Below, piece by piece: positions 7,093 to 13,995 of a stretch of DNA of 13,995 nt. The translations under genes and the position numbers were made by a program. Position 1 is the first letter of the stretch, and the number at the start of each line of letters is the position of its first letter. The notes beneath the pieces were generated by a model, which was not told the DNA's origin, made no database searches, and worked only from the letters and a program-made list of their open reading frames with translations. This stretch comes from Halocafeteria seosinensis. Its lineage: Eukaryota; Sar; Bigyra; Bicosoecida. The stretch lies in the NCBI GenBank assembly GCA_001687465.1, contig LVLI01000554.1:1-13995 (forward strand), in the 5' to 3' direction.

Positions 7093-10000
7093 TCACGGTT
7101 CATATGCCACGGATCCACTTCGGCTGTCTGTCAGAGAACTCCCGCGATTGCGGGAGCTTCCAGGGATCCCAGTGGAATTCCTATAGTAGCCAAGAGAAGA
7201 CTGATCGCTATGTGGAACTCCTCCTTCACCTTGAAACGAATCTTGGCGAGTTTGAGCAAATGTGGATGGGCGTGTCTGGCGAAATTCTTTCTTTGGGTTC
7301 CCTTGCCTAGATAGGGTACTTCGCCTCGTCTCTTGCGCCAATGCTTCGCGTGACAACGGTCGTCGTGCTTGGAATTCATATTGACGAGTCGAAGATTCCC
7401 TACTGCTGTCCCGTGAATGGCGTCCCCCCTCCGATTGATCCACTTCGATTTCAACCAATGGTGGTGGTTGAGCTAGTAGTTTCGCTTTCGAAAGACGGTA
7501 TTGCAGTTTGGCTCTCTGAGACGATGACAAGTTGGACCAATCTATAGCGGTAACCGGGGCCAACAAAATTGTTGGTTGATCTTCCATGTTTATGGAAGGC
7601 AACTGAGGCTGATCAGCGGAAACAATTCGAGTACGTTGATTCAAGTAGGAGGAGGTCTCGTCGAGGACTAGCACTTGAGGCACAGTTCCAGAGTTGCCGT
7701 CGTCGTATACAGGGTTCGGTCGCTGAACTTTGCGTGATGAGTCAGCACTCGAAGGACTCTGTTGCTCCTCTATAGCAATAGGAGCAGACGCTGAAGCGAG
7801 AGGATTCCTAGTAGACACTGTTGATTGGTTGTTTTTCTCCGTCAAGTACGCATTTCCAGGGCGTTTTCTTGTATGAGGGGCCTCGCCGGGACGCTCTCGC
7901 TTTTGTGGAGCTTCCGTGCTCTCTCTTCGACTGGTTCCGCCTTCTTCGACACCATAAGGATAGCCTAAGTGGTGTCGTGGAACGCCTAGCTCTTGCGCGT
8001 AGAACTCGAGCTGCGACTTTGCGTCTGACGAATTCCTGCTGTTTTTTCGTCGCTTGTACATGATGAAGATTAACACGACTATAAGAGCAGCTACAGCTAT
8101 CACAGGTAAGCCGATAGAAGCGACGGGGGAGCCAATTGCAGAACTGGAGTGACCGGCAGGGCCAGCAGGCTCATCAGGTTGAGGAGTTTCTCCGCTCGGG
8201 GTCCCACATGTAGTCGGAGTCAATGAAGCACTAGGTGATAGAGAAGTTATACTGTTTGACGGCGAAGCGCGAGCTTTTGTTGGACTAGCACATGCAGAGG
8301 AAGTTACCGTTGCTGAGGAGATTGTGGGAGTTTTAGTTACAGATTTGATAGTTGAAGAGCTGGCGGAAGTTACCATGGGTGACGTCGACGCTGACGGACT
8401 AACACTTAGGGTCTCCGAGCCCGATGCTCCAGGCGATATGGTTGCAGAGGTGCTAAAAGAAAAAGTCGCTGTAGAAGAAGCGCTGATTGAAGCTGATGGT
8501 GAGACAGTCGGTGAAGAGCTCGGTGGAATCCCCACGCAAAACTCATTAGTTGCACCGTGGTGGGGTGAGCGTTCGATAGCCCACTCAGGACAAGTCGCGT
8601 TTGGACCGGCACCCGGATTATCGTGCAAAACCCTGAGCATAGAAGCAATGAAGGAGTGAAACAAAGCAAGATGATGTCAGTGATCTACATACGCTTACAA
8701 TTGCGTTAGATTAGTCAGACTGTCAAACATGCCAGGTAGGAAATATCCTAACTCATTGCTTTGGAGGTTTCTGCATAAGAGATAAATGTTATCGAGTACA
8801 TATCTGAGCACGAAGAACATAACTTACAGAAAATGCAAACTCTCCAATTGGTCAAATATGCCTTGCGGCAAGAAGGTGAAGCGGGCTCTATCGAGCCACC
8901 TGGTGAAAAATATGCGTGGTGAGAATGCATCGGTCAGCATTGACACAGTGTTATTCCCTAGCCCTGAACCGGTACTACTCACAATTCTACCAGATCTTTG
9001 AGTTCATCAAACACCGTGCTAGAGAGCGACACTAGCTTGCTCTCTCCAAGACTCCTGTGTATATATGGTACTTGGTTTCATCATCAAGTGCTGGTTGGCA
9101 AAAAAGTAGCTACGTACAATCGTCGCAGATGATGCAAATCCTTGAAGATACTCTCGGGCAGTGACTCGAGGGGATTTCCGTGCATCCAGCTGCAATTTCA
9201 CATACTAGTAATAGGATACATGGCACATGTCCGGCGATCCGCTTCGCGTACAGTATTTCTAAATTGGTTAAAGGCGCAAAAAGCTTTGAAGGTAGATACA
9301 CAAACTCCGCGTCGTGTAGCCACCTGCGGCGGACGAATGGCGGATGAGATGGGGTTTGTTAAACCGTTTGTACCCACCTTGTGCTATCATACTTACAATT
9401 CATGTAGACTGGTTAATCCATGAAATATCGCTTCCGGAATCTCCGTCAAATTGCTCTTACTAAGGCTCCTGAATAGTACGTATAAAACGAAGTGTTTTGG
9501 ATACAGAAGAGATCGGAGTGCACCGAGCACGTACAGCCTTTGCATGTTCGAGAGGCCAGTAAAACTGTCTTCGGCAACAGATACGAGAGGATTCATATCG
9601 AGCCACCTGAAAAATAATGCATAGGATATCCTCTGATACGGTAGAGCCCCTACAAGACAGAATACAAGTGCGTACAGTATTTGTAGCTGCCCTAAATTAC
9701 CAAACATTTTGCCCGGTATCGTGCTTAAATTGTTAGAGTACAGATGCCTGCAGAAAATAGCAAACAATAAGACCAAACTAGTAGACAACAATAAATGCGA
9801 TGAAACGCACAACTGTTCTAGATTGACCAAATTCTTGAATACGCCGTTCGGCAAAGTCGAAATCTTGTTGTTATGGAGAATCCTGCACAAGGGAAGTAAC
9901 GGTCAATGTGAGGAGGAGGAACAATCAGTTGCCGCATCGAGCATTAAATTCCTTACAGGTAATTTAGATTTCCCACGTGGTCGAACAATTTCGGTGGAAG

Positions 10001-11145
10001 TACTTCCAACTCATTGTGCTCTAAATATCTGCATTCAGACAAGAATGCCCTTAGTATACGCATGAATCAAACAGCTCCAACGCGTACATTTGTTGCACAC
10101 TCTGCAGAGGGTCAAACACGTCTTCAGGCAATGATGCAAGTTTGTTACCATTCAGTAACCTGTGCATTGCATGGAAAGCTAGACGTAACAAGCGCTGAAC
10201 ACAACGTTGGGCGTAGAATGTCCCGTACGCAATTAACAAGTTGTCCTGTTTAGAGAAGAGCAGTTCGGGAAGTGTCCTAAGCAGATTAAATCGCAGATCT
10301 CTGCACGGGTGGCCAGAGCTAACCTTCTGTCATGCAGCGGTTAATTCAAATCATAAATGCATACAGCAGTCTTAGTGCCAAGGGATCAAATATGTTCGGA
10401 TGCAGAGATGACAACTGATTATCCAACAGGAATCTGTATACATCGTTACCATAGCGTGTCGCTACAACAGCGAAACACTTTGATAGTGCTTGGCCTTACA
10501 TAATCTGCAAGTGCTGATTTCCGCTGAATGTATGCGGTTCAAGCGCCGAGATATTGTTATTGGCGAGAGATCTGCAGCATCCATACCATCATGCAGGAAG
10601 TCAAAGATTGATTCGAACACTCACACCTAGTGTACGCCACTTACAACACCCGCAACTGCCCTAAAGGTTGGAACGTGGCCGGCGACAGGGTCGAGATTTT
10701 ATTGTTAGCAAGCGACCTGCGGTAGCAATCAAACGAGGATTCCGAACGACTTCCACCCAAAACAAAAATGAAGAGGAAATACACTGTATTGTACGGTTAC
10801 ACATACAATTGAAGAATGAGAGATTGACCCTGGAACGCATCAGCCGCTACCTTCTCTATGCCCAATCCTACAAGATTTCTGCAGACAAGCATCGGTTTTG
10901 AGAGACAATAGAGAAAATCAAATGAGAAACACCTACACTGTGAAGGAGCATGTCGTGCATGACTTTAACGTTTTATTCTCGATCGTACAGCTGCCACAAC
11001 CCGTAACCCCAGGGTCCTCTATTTGGTATCCAAAAGCGAAAGACGAAGAGACTACTCCAGCCACCGCGCCACAAAGGAAGATATTCACCAACCCCATCTT
11101 CTGACGCTTGGAGTTGTTCGATGCTCTCCTACCCATCCTGACCAT
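7093..11145 (-). CDS. LRR receptor-like single-pass membrane protein, 18 exons
   Basis: My splice model gives 965 residues. Exon 1 is 11145-10937; 16 LRR exons follow (coordinates in the array entry); the last exon is 8632-7093. Residues about 17-40 form a signal peptide (MGLVNIFLCGAVAGVVSSSF), then a cap with C-x2-C-x9-C-x2-C. Sixteen LRRs fill residues about 70-452. A cap-like NPG...CPEW...FC segment and a Ser/Thr/Pro-rich stalk precede the transmembrane helix (about 623-645, GLPVIAVAALIVVLIFIMY) with its KRRKNSR stop-transfer. The tail of about 320 residues has no kinase or other domain I recognise, but many Arg/Ser sites and the TILLAPVTAIDWS motif. The frame is continuous across all 17 phase-2 introns, and 16 of the 17 split codons are Leu, Ile or Val (one is Ala). 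Start choice is uncertain: ATG at 11145, 11136, 11097 (clean signal peptide) or 11199. The likely role is a surface recognition or adhesion receptor that signals through partners; ligand unknown. Confidence 0.88.
7438..7584 (-). other. Conserved cytoplasmic motif of the LRR receptor
   Basis: Residues about 803-851 contain EDQPTILLAPVTAIDWSNL, a basic KLQYRLSKAK helix, then PPPLVEIE. The same order of elements survives in the broken paralogue at 3885-4031, including ILLAP, TA and W-S. Surrounding tail sequence is low complexity. I do not recognise a known domain. A docking or endocytic peptide is one possibility. Confidence 0.65.
8699..10878 (-). repeat. Array of 16 exons, each encoding exactly one LRR
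   Basis: In gene order, LRR1-LRR16 are 10807-10878, 10645-10716, 10500-10571, 10365-10433, 10229-10300, 10088-10159, 9957-10028, 9811-9882, 9676-9747, 9535-9606, 9397-9468, 9252-9323, 9118-9189, 8983-9054, 8828-8899 and 8699-8770. All are 72 nt except LRR4 (69 nt). Each starts with the last base of a split codon and ends with the first two, so each is a symmetric phase-2 unit. Introns run 57-90 bp, begin GTAxG, GTATG or GTGxG and end AG, mostly CAG. Examples of the repeat core are HLYSNNLSTIPGKMF (LRR9) and ILHNNKISTLPNGVF (LRR8). Some introns happen to be open in frame, so several exons look fused in a naive reading frame. Confidence 0.93.
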
Positions 11146-11986
11146 TTTATCTGATCTGTTGACCAGATCCGGACAGGAGCTGAGATTTGACGACTTCATG
11201 TTGCCATGTGTCCTTGTCCTGCATAACAGCAAAACCACCAATAAAAAGCCATGAAATTCGTAGGACAAACAAGTTCCCGGTGCTAGCTATCCCTCCAAGC
11301 TGCTTCGGTTCAGGCAATCACCATGTCATGTGAGGACGTACTGGGTTCCATACACTCTGAAACACGAAACATCTTTCCCACAGTCGTCATATCCCCGGTT
11401 TATAAACGTCTACAAATCAATGAAGGACCTCGTATTCGATCAATGAGGCACACAACAGGACAAAATCAACGCAACATCAGCGAGGAACCTGTTCTGGGCG
11501 AAGCCAACCAGTCTCGCGTGCATTGTGGCTCCCTTACCTCGTTTATCCACACGGTGGCAGAAGTTGGCCTATGAACAAGCCGCGACAATCAAAATAGAAC
11601 GTTGTTTATCCTTTCCTGCTTGTGGTGTATTAGAAAACACAACCGGTGCCAAGAAAGTGACTTGGAAGTGTAGCAAGAGATTCAGACTAATAGACAAGCA
11701 CAACACTGCAGTCCAGACAACTCTGGAAATATGCAGGTGCGGCACAGACTCTCCACCGAACAACTCTAAAGAGTGCCATGGAAAAATTGTGTTTGTTATT
11801 GGGTCGTCCCTGTGAATCGATCGCAGTCAGCATCAGGAGCTGGTCGCACCTACGGAAACTGTGGTCGCAAGTTGTCTTCAACGTGTCACAACCTCAAAGA
11901 GTTTCCGTCTAAATACCGGTTCTTGTACCGAGATACCCGATCCACAGCTATGTAGCCGAGGAACGACTCATCAAGTCTCGCCCCAA

Positions 11987-12028
<42 letters not shown>

Positions 12029-12496
12029 TTGGATTTGCAAAGCACTTTCATGTTTTTCCTCTTTCTGTTTCTCCGACAACCGGTTGTTGTTTCCAGATTT
12101 GTTTATCCCATTTCGATCCCCTGCAAGAACTCAATCAACATCTTGGGCGCACCGACGTCTCGTTCGAGAAGTGAGTAATTATCCCCCTGCAGGGAGGGGT
12201 CAAACGGGAGTTTCCAGTAAATGCAAGAGGTTATTCGATTAGTCTTTCGCAGGTAGGCCGTAAAAATACATAAAAGCGCACATTTGTACGAATTTTGTTG
12301 GTACCGATATGCTACCGCAGATACGTGTTACTTTTCTTACAGTTGTCTTGGTTTATGAAGTATCACATCTATTGGTACGCCGTGCGATCCGAGCTCAAGA
12401 ACTCGCGCCAAAACGACAGATACGATATGAACTTACGAACCGAGGTACATTGTCACCCAGGAGGATGTTCATTATCCAATCCATGTGTGCCGACCC
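11146..12496. other. Non-coding or unassigned interval upstream of the LRR gene
   Basis: About 1.35 kb separate the LRR gene start from the stop of the two-module secreted gene, both on the minus strand. The right part holds that gene's 3' UTR and the left part the LRR promoter. Plus-strand frames at 11323-11574 (ATG start, 83 codons) and 11525-11815 (96 codons, non-ATG start, six Cys in its second half) have no domain I recognise and do not join into one frame. An AG at the end of TTATGCAG near 11222 (minus strand) could mark a 5'-UTR intron of the LRR gene. The only clear feature is the CT microsatellite. Confidence 0.35.
11989..12027. repeat. (CT)n dinucleotide microsatellite
   Basis: About 19 uninterrupted CT units run along the plus strand (GA on the minus strand), with non-repetitive DNA on both sides. 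It lies in the unassigned interval between the LRR gene and the secreted two-module gene, not in a gene model. Length is likely polymorphic. The Ser-Leu run seen in a plus-strand frame here is only the repeat translated. Confidence 0.97.
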
Positions 12497-13862
12497 TTAC
12501 ATAGAACACTCTCCATCTGAAACAGACGGAAACAGCAATTGTACATCAAGGAACTCTTAAGAAATAAGTACACTGTGATATTCTGACACTTACTGTGCCA
12601 TTCGTGAACGAGTCCCTTTGGTACTGACTCATACATTGATCCGGCTGTCACAATGCCCGTGGGTGGACTGCCTTCTTTGATGAACATGTGCATAGTATCG
12701 GAGGAACGCAATTTGCTATTGCTGAACTCTACACGGTACCATTCACCTCCTGTATTCCTAATACCTCTGCGATGTCGAACAATCCAATCATCATGAATGA
12801 CCCTGAGGGTAAAAAAATTTTTCAACTCGCAATACCGACATACTCGGTGTCCCACATGGAGCAACGACGAGTTCCGCCGGCTACCTCGCATACTTTGATA
12901 CGTTCTTCAGCATTCGACAAGTCATAGGAGGAGCAGCCACCGCCATGGAAGTAGAACTTCCAAGGTTTCCTGCGTCATCAAGGTCAAGTGATGCGATACG
13001 CAGTGATACTCCTGCAGTCAGGTGTTTTCCCGTACTTCAAGTCTCCTGGAAGATCGTGCAGGTCAAGCTGCCCAGTACTACTGGAACAATTTCCTTCTGC
13101 GGTCGTATCGATATATGGGTTCCATAAATGGAAATACGATAAGCCGGCCAAAATGCTCGACATCGAGTTTATCAACTCACCTTGCAAGTTGACGACAGAA
13201 GTCCACGGAATAGGATGCCTACAGAAATACCCTTCAGTGTCCGCACCTTTGACAGGACTACCGTCCTTAATGAAAATGCAACTCTTGTCAAAATCCACAC
13301 GATACCAGGGACGCGGTACCACTTTCGTCACATTGCTGTTTAGCAGTGAGCAAGGAAAAAAGGGCGAGAAGGAGTTTATCCTTTGAAGATATGTACTCGC
13401 TGACCACCGGTACCCACCTTGTCTTGTAGGTCGAACAAGAGGAACTCTCCCCAGAGATTTTGGTGGCACAGAGTGAGACCTTTTCCTTTGGATTGGTGAG
13501 ATCATACGACGTGCAGATACCTTGAAAATCATAATGCCACCATTTTCTGCACCAAAATAAACGATTCTAGTAACAGGTTCATCTCAGGATGTGACCACCG
13601 ATAAATCCCAGGGTGTGTGCGTACACGTGGCTACCACCACTGACCTACCAGGCAGGGGTAGTACAAGCTCTAGTTACGCCCCACACTTGTTCGAAGAACA
13701 TGCCGTCGTAACTATCATCAAGTGGGAGACAAAATTCATGAAGACTTCTATGATTGGAACATGTACGTACTGAAGATCGCTAGGTAAGTCGTCTGCTGAG
13801 ACAGCCGTGAGTTGCGCTGCTAAAACTGCACAGCCGAACAGTACTGCTTGTTCCCCTCTCAT
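12497..13862 (-). CDS. Secreted protein of two tandem Cys-containing modules, 7 exons
   Basis: Exons: 13862-13771, 13546-13418, 13335-13181, 13096-13036, 12969-12844, 12766-12594, 12516-12497, giving 251 residues and a TAA stop at 12499-12497. Residues 1-23 are a signal peptide (VLFGCAVLAAQLTAVSA). Module 1 (31-125) has WWHYDFQGICTSYDLTN, three Cys, then PWYRVDFDKSCIFIKDGSP. Linker 126-146 ends DLPGDL. Module 2 (147-245) has WKFYFHGGGCSSYDLSN, three Cys, then EWYRVEF and MFIKEGSPPTG. The exon pair repeats with identical intron phases (2, 2, 1), which supports the model strongly. There is no membrane anchor, so secretion is inferred. I do not recognise the domain with certainty; the C...YDL...C...C...WYRV order faintly recalls the uromodulin-type D8C cysteine-rich domain. 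The first intron (224 bp) is longer than the others. The last exon is a shortened copy of the linker exon. Confidence 0.8.
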
Positions 13863-13995
13863 CTGCTGTTTCCACCAGAATACAGTCTTCAATTTCCACA
13901 GCAAGAAGATAATCGCAAATAACTTGGATTCTCACAACAGTAAATTGTAGAAAGAATACGCTTTTGCCCTGCCACTTAACTTAGTGACTTAAGAT

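Noticed and set aside
7093-8050. Search for a kinase or TIR domain in the tail of the LRR receptor.
   Set aside because: No glycine loop, VAIK, HRD/DFG or TIR-like motifs; the tail is low complexity apart from one short motif.
9393-9890. A continuous 165-codon minus-strand frame that looks like an intronless LRR protein.
   Set aside because: It reads through three introns that happen to be open. The 72-nt exon period and GT/AG borders at each LRR edge, shared with the introns that are not open, show these are introns.
12844-12969. Kunitz-type inhibitor reading of the FHGGGC...EE...C segment.
   Set aside because: The Cys number and spacing do not fit, and the parallel module in the same protein lacks the Kunitz signature.
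13649-13711. A 63-nt candidate exon inside the long first intron of the secreted gene, with AG and GT borders and in-phase length.
   Set aside because: Its junction with the next exon would create TGA. Direct splicing of exon 1 to 13546 restores a module that matches the second one.
1-13995. tRNA, rRNA, CRISPR arrays, transposon ends or reverse transcriptase/transposase genes.
   Set aside because: None seen by eye on either strand; small structured RNAs could be missed without a covariance-model search.

Overview
The window looks like nuclear DNA from an intron-bearing eukaryote, probably a protist or alga. It has short GT-AG introns (about 57-92 bp in the best-supported models, with one of 224 bp), no bacterial-style operons or ribosome-binding sites, signal-peptide exons and low-complexity Ser/Thr/Pro-rich proteins. 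I cannot name the lineage from sequence alone. All splice models were built by hand from reading frame, exon length and GT/AG boundaries.

Layout. The left third carries two plus-strand genes: a two-exon PH-domain protein (91-1299) and an apparently single-exon coiled-coil protein of unknown function (1912-3561). The rest is mainly minus strand. A broken leucine-rich-repeat (LRR) receptor-like gene lies at about 3774-6390. An apparently intact paralogue lies just upstream of it at 7093-11145. A third minus-strand gene (12497-13862) encodes a small secreted protein made of two tandem cysteine-containing modules.

The main result is the exon architecture of the LRR gene. Between a signal-peptide/Cys-rich first exon and a large last exon (juxtamembrane Ser/Thr stalk, one transmembrane helix, about 320-residue tail without a kinase) sit 16 small exons. 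Fifteen are exactly 72 nt and one is 69 nt. Each encodes one LRR, and every intron is in phase 2, so any exon or block can be skipped, duplicated or exchanged without breaking the frame. Repeats 10-11-12 look like a duplicated copy of repeats 13-14-15. The broken neighbour has the same architecture with nine recognisable LRR exons. It is disabled by stop codons, damaged splice sites, small indels and a scrambled last exon. Its last four repeats correspond to repeats 13-16 of the intact gene, so it appears to preserve a version with one copy of the block.

Together the two LRR genes suggest a small, birth-and-death surface-receptor locus built by exon-block duplication. The secreted two-module gene shows the same mode of growth, with a block of exons repeated with identical intron phases (2-2-1). 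A ligand, a signalling partner and any role in recognition of microbes or self remain inference. The PH and coiled-coil genes are plausible intracellular signalling or scaffold proteins, but nothing in the sequence ties them to the receptors.
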